Source: Enterococcus sp. 4G2_DIV0659
Lineage (GTDB): Bacteria; Bacillota; Bacilli; Lactobacillales; Enterococcaceae
NCBI RefSeq assembly: GCF_002140715.2
Contig: NZ_NGLE02000001.1
Location: forward strand, 1,235,001 to 1,299,000
Reading direction: 5' to 3'
Length of the DNA stretch: 64,000 nucleotides
Positions 46,290 through 55,869 of this stretch are shown piece after piece. The translations under genes were made by a program, and so were the position numbers. Under the pieces are notes generated by a model. It was given only the letters and a program-made list of their open reading frames with translations, did not search any database and had not been told where the DNA came from. Positions within the stretch are counted from its first letter, which is position 1, and each line of letters opens with the position of its first letter.

Positions 46290-46560
46290 AACGACATATG
46301 TTTCCAATTTAGCGTTAAATTCAACATTCACATGTTTTCTTGGTTGATTTGTTTTCTTCATTTTTATATTTTATTTTTAGAAAAGTACCAATCAGTAGCA
46401 TTTTGTTACCACCATGGTTTAATTGTTACACTCATCAATAACTCACAATTTTCCAATCTGGAATCAGGTACTTTTTTCTTTATCCTATAGTCATGGCGGT
46501 CAATGAAAAACGGCTCTTCTTGATGAATAACAAATTTTTGCTACTGTCAGACGCTAGTTT
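46290..46560 (-). pseudogene. Decayed DUF960-like gene, copy 1
   Basis: On the minus strand the segment aligns by eye with the better-preserved remnant at 58.7-58.9 kb: ATTCATCAAGAAGAGCCG against ATTCATCGACAAGAAGAAC, then TTTTTCATTGA in both. A tail that in the other copy encodes WVIDDRSHQTMLLPEDY also aligns. About 100 bases of the 5' end are missing and the frame is broken. It is a relic. Confidence 0.5.
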
Positions 46561-46576
46561 CCATTCCAAAGCATAA

Positions 46577-46614
46577 AAATAGATCAACCATCGATTACGA
46601 CGATTGATCTATAT
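46577..46614 (-). terminator. Dispersed hairpin repeat, copy 1
   Basis: GATCAATCGTC and GATGGTTGATC pair around a short loop and are followed on the minus strand by TATTTTTAT. Related copies lie at 48860-48898 and 58964-59002. Confidence 0.6.
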
Positions 46615-46813
46615 ATAGGTATTTTTTAGTTGAATACACGAATCATTTATCGAAAGTCTTCAGCGTATTGGATCATAAAAATTCATGCTCTCATAGATAA
46701 GATAAGTTAAATTTATTTTTATCTTTACGAAAAATTGTTTAAGATTTAATACTAATAGCCACTTGATTAAGGGATGGTTGTTAAACATAAGGCCTTTCCC
46801 TTTTTGGTTGAGT

Positions 46814-47080
46814 TTAGTCCATCCTTTGAATCTCGACATCATCAAGATTGATCCCTTTCGGCAAGGTTACCTCAGTTCCATCTTTAAACGTTTTAATCGT
46901 CATTTCTTGTCCATCAATTACTTCTGTACGTTCACTTACTACATCTGATTCTTTTTTGTCTAATTTTTCTCCCATTTTGGGACTTTCCTCATCTTTCTTA
47001 TTTTCCTTACTTCCACAAGCAGCTAATGTAACTACCACTAATAATAACAATGCTATTAAGGTAAGTCTTCTTTTTTTCAT
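46814..47080 (-). CDS. Small lipoprotein (88 aa)
   Basis: An 88-residue lipoprotein with basic start MKKRRLT and lipobox TLAAC (Cys about 22), then a Lys/Glu-rich linker. The C-terminal about 40 residues contain GQEMTIKTFKDGTEVTLPKG. The short strand-rich tail may bind a partner. The start is ATG at 47080, seven bases after GGAGG. It stands alone; its function is unknown. Enterococci carry many such small lipoproteins, some of which are precursors of peptide pheromones cut from the signal peptide. The hydrophobic segment here is LTLIALLLLVVVTLAAC; a pheromone role is possible but unproven. Confidence 0.7.
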   Translation of the reverse strand: MKKRRLTLIALLLLVVVTLAACGSKENKKDEESPKMGEKLDKKESDVVSERTEVIDGQEMTIKTFKDGTEVTLPKGINLDDVEIQRMD

Positions 47081-47401
47081 AGCTGAATTCCTCCTATCAT
47101 CTTGATATAGCAATTCTAACAAAACACCGTAGATTCTATTTGTAAATAACGTGGATTTTTTCTGTATTATGTCAGAGCATGAGGAAAACTATCAATATAG
47201 GACGAATGAAGCTGTGAAAGAATCTTTGGGATATTAAAAAATGTTGATTTGAATATAAGCAACATTCATAAAAAAAAGGCACTCAAACAAGTACCTCTCT
47301 GGATGTCTTATTGACCGAATCACCAGAAATAAGACAGATTACAAATATAAACTCACATTATTTACAATTTGAGTGAAAAAAATGTGAATAATGTGGTATG
47401 C

Positions 47402-47535
47402 TAATAGTATAATGAAAACTACAAAAAGGTGCGCAAATCCTTTAAAAAGTCTTCTAGCATAAATCACCAAAAAGCGCATATGCTAGGGGACATTATACTT
47501 GTAATCTTATTTACAAGTATAGCTAATTTTTAAAC
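47402..47535 (+). ncRNA. Candidate small transcript with two hairpins, possibly encoding a 34-aa peptide
   Basis: A -10 element (TATAAT, near 47408) precedes a short region with two perfect inverted repeats. CTAGCATA (47454-47461) pairs with TATGCTAG (47479-47486). TATACTTGTA (47494-47503) pairs with TACAAGTATA (47512-47521) and is followed by TTTTT. A GTG-start frame (47429-47533) would encode 34 residues, basic at the N-terminus and ending in GDIILVILFTSIANF. The ribosome binding site is poor. It is convergent with the Rgg gene. Either a small RNA or a peptide gene; evidence is modest. Confidence 0.35.
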
Positions 47536-47580
47536 GAAATGTTAGCTAAAGTAATGGTATTTGCTATAATAGCAAGTAAT

Positions 47581-48471
47581 CTACAGGTCAGCTTGAATAA
47601 AAATAGGAATATTTTTGCTTTCTGAAAGGATAGAGGTAACTTCTCGTTCAATACTTTTTGCAAACTGTTGCTCTCCAAGTTTATTTAATAAATGGATGTA
47701 GTCAAAAATATTTTCTTTATACTTATCGTCACCAGTAATTAAATAGCTTGTTAAATTATCTAAGTACCGAATGACCATTTTATAATCAAACGTAAAATTG
47801 CCTTCTTTTTTAGTTGCTAATTTTAAGTAATAACGGCTTTCTTCATATTCTTTTTTACGTAGCAGAGTTGTGATTAAATTATTGATCATGTTTTTAATAA
47901 ATTCTGTTGTCTCTACATTCCTGACTTCTATATCTTTAACAGGTAAGGCTTTTTTAGCTAGGCTCTTGATTTGTTTATCATCAAACAGAAAAATTGTATT
48001 GGATAATACAGCGTAATCATACTGAAAAAAATACTCTTTTTCCATTAGCAGTTCATAAATTTGATCTAACTCTTCTTGGCTTACAGGAGAAATTTCTTTC
48101 CAAAAATTGGAGAATAATGTTTTTATACCAATAAAATTAGCCATTTCCCTAAGATGCATTTCTTTAGAAAATGCTAATTTGTTATAGTACTCCAGTAACT
48201 CATGTTTACTTGCGTTATCAGCTGGATTATTACCACATTGTTTAAATAGTTTACGATACTTTTTTTGTTCCATACTGTCTTCTAAATATTCTGAAAATTC
48301 TTCTAACGGAATAGAGAAGCGTTCTAAAATATCTATTAACTCAGAAAATCTTAATATCTTTTTTCCTGTCTCAATTTTAGAATAGACGGAAGTATCAGTA
48401 TGTGTAAGGATATCTTTTTGCTTTAAATTTTTATTTTTTCTAAAAAAATAAAGTGCTTCTTCTACATTCAT
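47581..48471 (-). CDS. Rgg/GadR/MutR-family transcriptional regulator 1
   Basis: A 296-residue protein. An N-terminal helix-turn-helix (about 1-60) contains KNKNLKQKDILTHTDTSVYS and KIETGKKILRFSELIDIL, and the C-terminal domain (about 80-290) is all helical with tandem TPR-like repeats, as in Rgg regulators. Known relatives bind short hydrophobic peptides imported by Opp, or made inside the cell, and switch target promoters. The start MNVEEALYFF (48471) is preceded by GGGAG; the earlier in-frame ATG has no site. An 18-codon hydrophobic micro-ORF is divergent 87 bases upstream and is the obvious candidate ligand gene. It is paralogous to the Rgg at 61.0 kb. Confidence 0.85.
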   Translation of the reverse strand: MNVEEALYFFRKNKNLKQKDILTHTDTSVYSKIETGKKILRFSELIDILERFSIPLEEFSEYLEDSMEQKKYRKLFKQCGNNPADNASKHELLEYYNKLAFSKEMHLREMANFIGIKTLFSNFWKEISPVSQEELDQIYELLMEKEYFFQYDYAVLSNTIFLFDDKQIKSLAKKALPVKDIEVRNVETTEFIKNMINNLITTLLRKKEYEESRYYLKLATKKEGNFTFDYKMVIRYLDNLTSYLITGDDKYKENIFDYIHLLNKLGEQQFAKSIEREVTSILSESKNIPIFIQADL

Positions 48472-48558
48472 TCTAATTTCACTCCCTTTTGTATAAGTAT
48501 AGCACATTATTACATATAAATTGTTTGAAATATTCTATTTTTGAAAGGAGGGATTTCC

Positions 48559-48615
48559 ATGATTACAGTTGCTGTTGCAGTTACTATTTCAGTTTTTATT
48601 TGGGTTAACATTTAA
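48559..48615 (+). CDS. 18-aa hydrophobic micro-peptide divergent from Rgg 1
   Basis: The ORF encodes MITVAVAVTISVFIWVNI. It is preceded by a very strong site GAAAGGAGGGA with seven bases to the ATG, and followed 52 bases later by an intrinsic-type hairpin. It has no charged residue at all and no signal peptide. This matches the style of leaderless communication peptides that act with Rgg/RopB proteins (for example SIP of Streptococcus pyogenes). The alternative is a small membrane toxin of a type I system. The ribosome binding site strength argues that it is really translated. Confidence 0.6.
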   Translation: MITVAVAVTISVFIWVNI

Positions 48616-48664
48616 TTTGATTAAACCAACATTCCTGAGATAACTATTTAGTTATTTTACTAAA

Positions 48665-48699
48665 CAACCCTTGTATCTCAAAAGATACAAGGGTGTTTA
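48665..48699 (+). terminator. Hairpin terminating the micro-peptide transcript
   Basis: ACCCTTGTATC (48667-48677) and GATACAAGGGT (48684-48694) are perfect 11-bp arms with a six-base loop; the T-tract is short (GTTT). Confidence 0.65.
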
Positions 48700-48857
48700 A
48701 GTAAGAAGAAAGTAGCATAGCTTTTTCATCTGAGAACTAGATCACTTTTCTTTAATTAGGTAGTTTTGTTAATCAACAGTCAATAATAGGGCTGAGTTTC
48801 ATTTGACACTTATTTATTTGTCCATTCATTATATAATTAGTGTCTTCCTTAAGATAT

Positions 48858-48899
48858 CAAATAGACCAACCACCGATTAAGATGATTGATCTTTATAGA
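48858..48899 (-). terminator. Dispersed hairpin repeat, copy 2; terminator of the beta-glucoside operon
   Basis: On the minus strand GATCAATCATC and GGTGGTTGGTC form the stem, followed by TATTT. It lies 20 bases past the stop of the PTS gene. Confidence 0.65.
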
Positions 48900-48917
48900 T
48901 ATAATGATACTATTCTT

Positions 48918-50774
48918 CTAGTACACTGTCATAAGTGGAATTCCCTGTTTAATTTCGCCTTTAGCCATTACTAATACTTCTTCGTAGTTCGCTGAATTTG
49001 TAACAATTATAGGGGTAACCATTGAATAACCCTCTTTTTCAATTTCTTCCCTACTAAAACTAACTAATTTATCACCAACTTTAATCGAATCCCCTACATG
49101 AACAAACAATTCAAAATATTTTCCTTTTAATTCAACCGTATTCAAGCCAATATGAATCAACACTTCTGCACCATTATCATCTTCAATTCCAATAGCATGC
49201 TTCGTTTCAAAAATACTTATTATTTTTCCACCTACAGGAGCATAAACTTCGTTTCCTTTTGGTAAAATAGCTACACCTTTTCCCATCATTTCATTTGCAA
49301 ATACAGGATCTGGAACTTCAGACAATGGAATTATGGTTCCGTCAAGCGGGCTATAAATTTCTTGAATTGAATCAACTTTTTTAGCTTCCGACTTTTTGCT
49401 TGGAACTTCACTTTCAATATCATCAAACCCTAAATACCATTGAATGACAAAAGTAGAGAAAAAAGCAATCCCAGCAGAAATTAAAGCATTAATGACATTC
49501 ATTGAATCCTTTCCAATATACAATCCAATTGCTGCCAGTCCAGCTCCTCCTCCACCAAAACGTTGAACCCCTGTAATCCCTGCATAAAGTCCACCTAAAC
49601 CACCTCCGATTGTTGTTGCAATCAAAGGTCTTTTCAATCGTAAATTCACCCCAAATAAAGCGGGTTCAGTAACACCTAGCAAAGCCGTTACCCCAGAGGA
49701 AATAGCTAACTCACGAAATTCTTTATTTTTTGTTTTTATAGCAACACATAATGCAGCTGCACCTTGTGCGATATTTGAAGGCAGATTTCCAGGACCGATT
49801 ACAGTTTCATAGCCATGAGCCGCAAGTTCATTAACATAAGCTGGCAATAAACTATAGTGCATTCCTGTCATAACCAGATATGGCATAAATGCGCCAATAA
49901 TTGTTGGTAATATCCAAGGTACTACCTTTTCAACTGCTAATAATCCACCAACGATTCCGTCTCCGATAATACTACCCATCGGTCCTAAAATAATCAGACT
50001 GATTGGTGCCATTATCAAAATCGTTAACACAGGTTTCAAAATGAATTTCACTACAGAAGGCGTAATTCGTTCTACAAACTTTTCGACATACGAAAGTACA
50101 AAAACAATCAAAATAATTGGAATTACTGAAGCTGAATAGGTAACAATTTTTATCGGAACTCCGTGAATAAAGGAGAATCCACCAGTCTCTTTTAATGCTA
50201 TAAAATTAGGATGTAATAAAATCGCACCCATCAACATTGCCATCTGCATATTACATTTGAACTTCCTAGCGGCTGAAGCTGCTAAAAAGATTGGCAAGAA
50301 ATAATAAGAAGCATCTGCAATAAATGAAAGAAAATAGTACATTGTTCCTTCTTTATCGATTGCATTGAATAGGAGCAAAACTGAAAGCAAGGCTTTCAAC
50401 ATACCTGCTCCAGCGATAATCGGCATAATCGGAGTAAAAATACCTGCTAAAATATCTAATAATTTATTAACGATACCTTTTTTTTCTTCTGGTGCTTGTT
50501 CTGCTACATTACCCGAAATTTTATCTTCTAAACCATCTAATTTGATAAGCTCTGAATAAACATTCCCTACTTCCTGCCCAATGATTACTTGGTACTGCCC
50601 ACCTTGACTAACTGCCCCCACAACACCAGGAACTTTTTTCAGTTTTTCTTCATCAACCTTATTCTCAGACTGTAAATTGAATCTCAATCGTGTAACACAA
50701 TGAGTAATAAATAGGATATTTTCAGCTCCACCAATTTCCGTTAAGATTTTTTTGGCACTTTCCTTTGCATCCAT
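48918..50774 (-). CDS. PTS beta-glucoside transporter, EIIBCA
   Basis: A 618-residue phosphotransferase permease with fused domains. IIB is at about 1-85, with the phospho-Cys26 in ITHCVTRLRF. IIC is at about 100-455, with about ten membrane segments and the motif GVTEPALFGVNLRLKRP. IIA is at about 475-610, with the phospho-His in VLIHIGLNTVEL. It imports and phosphorylates beta-glucosides such as salicin, arbutin or cellobiose. The gene is 18 bases downstream of the 6-phospho-beta-glucosidase gene and is last in the operon. Confidence 0.94.
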   Translation of the reverse strand: MDAKESAKKILTEIGGAENILFITHCVTRLRFNLQSENKVDEEKLKKVPGVVGAVSQGGQYQVIIGQEVGNVYSELIKLDGLEDKISGNVAEQAPEEKKGIVNKLLDILAGIFTPIMPIIAGAGMLKALLSVLLLFNAIDKEGTMYYFLSFIADASYYFLPIFLAASAARKFKCNMQMAMLMGAILLHPNFIALKETGGFSFIHGVPIKIVTYSASVIPIILIVFVLSYVEKFVERITPSVVKFILKPVLTILIMAPISLIILGPMGSIIGDGIVGGLLAVEKVVPWILPTIIGAFMPYLVMTGMHYSLLPAYVNELAAHGYETVIGPGNLPSNIAQGAAALCVAIKTKNKEFRELAISSGVTALLGVTEPALFGVNLRLKRPLIATTIGGGLGGLYAGITGVQRFGGGGAGLAAIGLYIGKDSMNVINALISAGIAFFSTFVIQWYLGFDDIESEVPSKKSEAKKVDSIQEIYSPLDGTIIPLSEVPDPVFANEMMGKGVAILPKGNEVYAPVGGKIISIFETKHAIGIEDDNGAEVLIHIGLNTVELKGKYFELFVHVGDSIKVGDKLVSFSREEIEKEGYSMVTPIIVTNSANYEEVLVMAKGEIKQGIPLMTVY

Positions 50775-50792
50775 TTTGTATTCCCCTCCCTT

Positions 50793-52243
<1,451 letters not shown>

Positions 52244-52245
<2 letters not shown>

Positions 52246-52259
52246 GAAAAGGCTATCAA
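52244..52259. promoter_or_regulatory. Putative CcpA catabolite-repression site (cre)
   Basis: TTGAAAAGGCTATCAA matches the cre consensus WTGNAANCGNWNNCAW at all but one position (G for the central C). Its place just upstream of a PTS sugar operon fits catabolite repression. Confidence 0.45.
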
Positions 52260-52308
52260 AACATAATGTTACAGTGTTTCAAAATATAAGAAAACAAAAG
52301 CTATTATC

Positions 52309-53211
52309 TTAAAACACAGTTTCATCATTCTCCCAATCATTAATAGTGGAATTTGATGATTTTCTTTTATTTTCTAATTGTCCTACAATTCCCAACTTGT
52401 TCTTATAATGCAAGTCATACGCCGTCAAAAAAAATGTCGAATAGAGAACATCTAACAATAAAGAGATAGAAATATTTGTACTAAAATTACCTAAGTTCTG
52501 AAATAAATGCTCTTTGGTAGATATCACTAATTTACATGCGCTGTATTTAGATACTGTATTTTCTCCAAGTGATGTGATCAAAATAATAGGAATATTATTT
52601 TGCTTACAAGTTTGGGCAATTTCTATGATATTCGCAGTTTCACCTGAATATGAAATAATAATTGCAACATCTTCTTTTCCAATAACACGTGCTTCATAAC
52701 GTTGATAATTTAAGTTTGTAGAAAGATAGACGGGTTTACCAATTTTCAACATTTTTTCTCGAAACGTCTCAGCAATATTTAAATTCGTCCCATAAGAAAA
52801 GAGATGAATGGCATAACTGTATTTGATTAAATTCACCGCTTTTTGAAGAATCTCATCATTTAACAAAGATAACGTATCATCTACTGTTTCTTTGTACAAG
52901 CTCCCTATTTTATTCGCCGCTTTATAATAGGAGTCTTTCTTCTCAAAGGGAAAATTTGCACTAATGCTGCCAAATTGATTGTCGATATAATCTAACTCCA
53001 CGAGGAAATGATTTCTGAAATCATTGAATCCTGAAAAGCCTAATTTCTTACATAAACGAACAACTGTTGCGGCGGACGTATAAGTTGCTTCAGCAATGCT
53101 TCTTGTCGAACTTTTTGATATTTTCTTTCCTATCATAATAATAAAATCGGCGATTATTATTTCCGCCTCTGTCATATCTTCTTTAGTATTTAACTTCTCA
53201 ATAATTAACAT
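52309..53211 (-). CDS. RpiR/MurR-family transcriptional regulator
   Basis: A 300-residue protein with an N-terminal HTH_6 domain (about 1-75, SIAEATYTSAATVVRLCKKL at its core) and a SIS sugar-phosphate isomerase-like domain (about 115-255; IIISYSGETANIIEIAQTCK). It should sense the phosphorylated sugar made by the neighbouring PTS and control that operon. Beta-glucoside PTS operons are often controlled by BglG/LicT antiterminators; none is present here. The start is ATG at 53211 after AAAGGGAG. It is transcribed in the same direction as the glucosidase and PTS genes. Confidence 0.9.
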   Translation of the reverse strand: MLIIEKLNTKEDMTEAEIIIADFIIMIGKKISKSSTRSIAEATYTSAATVVRLCKKLGFSGFNDFRNHFLVELDYIDNQFGSISANFPFEKKDSYYKAANKIGSLYKETVDDTLSLLNDEILQKAVNLIKYSYAIHLFSYGTNLNIAETFREKMLKIGKPVYLSTNLNYQRYEARVIGKEDVAIIISYSGETANIIEIAQTCKQNNIPIILITSLGENTVSKYSACKLVISTKEHLFQNLGNFSTNISISLLLDVLYSTFFLTAYDLHYKNKLGIVGQLENKRKSSNSTINDWENDETVF

Positions 53212-53375
53212 CTTTAATCTCCCTTTTAAACACAATTTATTGCTATTTGGGCTAGTGATGTTTCTTGTTTCAAAAATAGTATTCGCCTGCTAATAATAGT
53301 ATATACCTTTTTCGATAAAGTAAAGCTCTTTCCTCTCATATAAACTAACTCTAATTCCTTTATACTATACGCTAA

Positions 53376-53524
53376 AAATTAATACAGAAAAAGTAAAATA
53401 TTTTCACAAAGAAGTGGATTCATTTTGGCAAGAAGATAAATGGCATAAAGTTCATACTTATCAAAATATATCCGCTGCAGGTCATATTCTGAATACAGAT
53501 TCGTGGGAAAACGATTATAACTGA
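53376..53524 (+). pseudogene. Orphan coding-like fragment
   Basis: A frame on the plus strand ends at TGA 53522 and reads TEKVKYFHKEVDSFWQEDKW followed by HKVHTYQNISAAGH and ILNTDSWENDYN. The high Trp, His and Tyr content is unlike random AT-rich spacer, but there is no start codon or ribosome binding site. It is possibly the C-terminal remnant of a lost gene; family not recognised. Confidence 0.25.
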
Positions 53525-53949
53525 TCAAATAAAAAGTTGAATTAACCGTCTTTCTACTAGGTTGACCAGTCGATTTCTTTTTTCATAATAACCAAGATTA
53601 TACTACTTTCCTTCTCTTGATTGCTTTTGATCACCTACACTAACCTCTCCCCTGAAAATACTCATTTATAAAAATAACTACATTAATTTCAAAAAATAAA
53701 AAAATTACTGCTTTGTTTTTCATATATATCATAAAAACAACAAAAAAGTGGTGATAAGGTAAGCTGATATACATGCTATAATTGCCATACATAAACGTTG
53801 CTAATAACATAACTTATTTTTGATAACAGGAGTTAAAAATTGTCTTTGATAAATACTACTCAAATAACATGTTTTCATCAATTAAATAACACTCTGCTAA
53901 TTTATTAATTAGCGGGTTTATAATATAAAAAATAAAGGAGATTCACATC
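53525..53949. promoter_or_regulatory. Upstream region of the third secreted-protein gene
   Basis: An extended -10 element TGCTATAAT (TATAAT at 53777-53782) is followed by a leader of about 160 bases. The last 15 bases before the ATG (GGAGATTCACATCATG) match those of the 38.7 kb paralogue. No other gene is seen in this interval. Confidence 0.45.
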
Positions 53950-54771
53950 ATGAAAACAAAACATATTTTATCAACAGCAGCTATATTTGCTGGACTATTT
54001 TCAGGTGCCATATTAACAAATCAAACAGCGGATGCACAAGCAACAACTTCAGCAATTACTCACAAAGCTGAAAATTTAGTAGAAATAGATTCAGTGAGCT
54101 ACGTACATTACAACGTACTTAGAGCAAAAATAAAAACACCGGTTTCTGCTACTAAATACTATCTATCTCTTGGAACAGACGCCCTACTCCCTAAAGCGAC
54201 AGCAGTGATACAAAAAGGCAAATATATTGGATTTGACCTTAACCTTGATGATTTAATCAAAAAATATCCTACTGTTACAGATAGAGAAATACTTTTCGAT
54301 TCTTTATCTATACACAGTTATTCTTTAACTGCTAATGTTCCACCAGTAGCAACTAAGTTAACAAATCAAGCCTTAAAAAATGAGTTATTGAATTATCATT
54401 TTTTAGGTAGCGTTCTTGCAAACGGAAATGTTGGGACAGCTTCTAATGTTATCGAAGGAGATGCTTTCAATCAATTCTTTAACAAAAAAGAGGTTTCTGG
54501 AGATCATCTTTTAGAAGACGGTAGCATAACTACACAGACTGGTGGGATACAATTTGATTTTAAACCAGAAATGAATAATGGTTATACGTATACTTTAACT
54601 GATGCCTCAGGTAAAGCTGCTGGAAAAGTATCTCCTTTTATGGAGTACTTGTTTGTACACCCACTAAAAGGAAAGACTTTTTTAGCAAAAGAATATACTA
54701 TTACTGCAAAATCTAATAAAACTGGTGACGTTTATATCCTTGCTAAATTCTCACCGATTCATATATTCTAA
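53950..54771 (+). CDS. Small secreted protein, family of three, member 3
   Basis: A 273-residue paralogue of the two genes at 38.7 and 39.6 kb. It has signal peptide KTKHILSTAAIFAGLFSGAI with cleavage after ADA, the opening EIDSVSYVHYNVLRAKIKTP, the central IGFDLNLDDLIKKYPTVTDR and the closing YTITAKSNKTGDVYILAKFS and PIHIF. It is closer to member 1 in its C-terminal half and to member 2 in the signal peptide. Single-gene unit with its own promoter and terminator. Secreted; role unknown. Confidence 0.72.
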   Translation: MKTKHILSTAAIFAGLFSGAILTNQTADAQATTSAITHKAENLVEIDSVSYVHYNVLRAKIKTPVSATKYYLSLGTDALLPKATAVIQKGKYIGFDLNLDDLIKKYPTVTDREILFDSLSIHSYSLTANVPPVATKLTNQALKNELLNYHFLGSVLANGNVGTASNVIEGDAFNQFFNKKEVSGDHLLEDGSITTQTGGIQFDFKPEMNNGYTYTLTDASGKAAGKVSPFMEYLFVHPLKGKTFLAKEYTITAKSNKTGDVYILAKFSPIHIF

Positions 54772-54822
54772 CCTACTCCCTTAGTTTACAAACACGAGTA
54801 GCACAATACACCTATCTCTAAA

Positions 54823-54874
54823 CGAAAATGAGTTTAATTTTGATGTTAATGTCAAAATTGGGCTCATTTTTTCT
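54823..54874 (+). terminator. Intrinsic terminator
   Basis: AAAATGAGTTTAATTTTGAT and GTCAAAATTGGGCTCATTTT pair almost completely, followed by six T. Confidence 0.85.
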
Positions 54875-55092
54875 ATTATTTACACTTTTCGCTCCATGTA
54901 CTTCCTTAATTTTCTCAAATTTAGTGTATGAGCGTCAAGCCAATATCAATCTTTGCTCCTTGATTCCCCCGTAATATGTAACCAACAACCACTTGAACGA
55001 TGAACATTTATCTCAGAACTAATCGCCTCCAAAAAAAGTAGTAGAACTATACCTAGTTTTTATTTCAGAAACTAAATTTAACATACCACCAA

Positions 55093-55121
55093 TTGACAAA
55101 GTGTCAGTAAAAAACTATACT
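55093..55121 (+). promoter_or_regulatory. tetR promoter with overlapping operator
   Basis: TTGACA (55093-55098) and TATACT (55116-55121) are 17 bases apart. The perfect repeat TGACA-AAG-TGTCA (55094-55106) covers the -35 element. The same sequence occurs in front of the ABC genes. Confidence 0.75.
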
Positions 55122-55141
55122 TGCCATAAGGAGGGAGAAAC

Positions 55142-55759
55142 ATGCGGGATGTAAAAGAACCACAAGTACGTCGAGCCGAAATAATGGAAGCGTCATTACT
55201 ACTGTTCTTGGAAAAAGGATATATGGATACCACAACGCAAGATATTATAAACAAAGTGGGAATCTCACGCGGTCTATTATATTATCATTTTAAGAATAAG
55301 GATGACATTTTATATTGTTTGATTGAGCTCTACTCGGAACCCTTATTAAAAAAGTTATCTGTAATTGCTTATGCTAATGATGTTTCAGCGATTGAAAAAA
55401 TCAAAAATTTTCTGACGGTCACCTTTATATCTCCTGATACAATTACAAAAGAGAAAATAGAATTACAAAAAGCTGTCGATCTTGAACAAAATCGTTATCT
55501 TATGGATAAATTTTCTCATAAATTTATTGATAGCGTAACAAAATATTTTGCTTATATTATTGAACAAGGGGTATCAGAAAAGTCGTTCAATGTAGCACAC
55601 CCAAATGAAACCTCTTATCTACTTATGACAGGCTATGTGTTTACGGCTAATAGTATGAATAGTTCGTACTTGAATGAACAAAATGGTGATAACTATTTAA
55701 GTGCATTTAAGGAACTCTTAACACGAACTTTAGGTGCAAAACAAGGTATTTTCAACTAA
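55142..55759 (+). CDS. TetR-family transcriptional regulator
   Basis: A 205-residue repressor. The N-terminal helix-turn-helix (about 9-56) reads EIMEASLLLFLEKGYMDTTT then QDIINKVGISRGLLYYHFKN, the canonical TetR core; the rest is a helical ligand domain. It very probably binds the inverted repeats found both at its own promoter and before the ABC exporter genes. The start has AAGGAGGGAGAAAC upstream. The ligand is unknown, perhaps an antimicrobial exported by the downstream pump. Confidence 0.92.
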   Translation: MRDVKEPQVRRAEIMEASLLLFLEKGYMDTTTQDIINKVGISRGLLYYHFKNKDDILYCLIELYSEPLLKKLSVIAYANDVSAIEKIKNFLTVTFISPDTITKEKIELQKAVDLEQNRYLMDKFSHKFIDSVTKYFAYIIEQGVSEKSFNVAHPNETSYLLMTGYVFTANSMNSSYLNEQNGDNYLSAFKELLTRTLGAKQGIFN

Positions 55760-55792
55760 GGATTTTTATTATTTTATACACAAATTAATAGT

Positions 55793-55823
55793 CCGATAGA
55801 GTAAAAAACTATCGGTTATTATT
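55793..55823 (+). terminator. Hairpin between tetR and ABC genes
   Basis: CCGATAG (55793-55799) and CTATCGG (55809-55815) are perfect arms followed by TTATTATTT, a modest terminator that separates tetR from the exporter operon. Confidence 0.5.
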
Positions 55824-55833
55824 TCAAACACAG

Positions 55834-55850
55834 ACTGACACTTTGTCAGT
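55834..55850 (+). promoter_or_regulatory. TetR operator before the ABC exporter operon
   Basis: ACTGACACTTTGTCAGT is a perfect 7+3+7 inverted repeat. Its core on the other strand (TGACAAAGTGTCAGT) is identical to the site at the tetR promoter. It lies 20 bases before the ATG of the ATPase gene. Confidence 0.75.
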
Positions 55851-55869
55851 AAAGAAAGAAGGATTGAAT

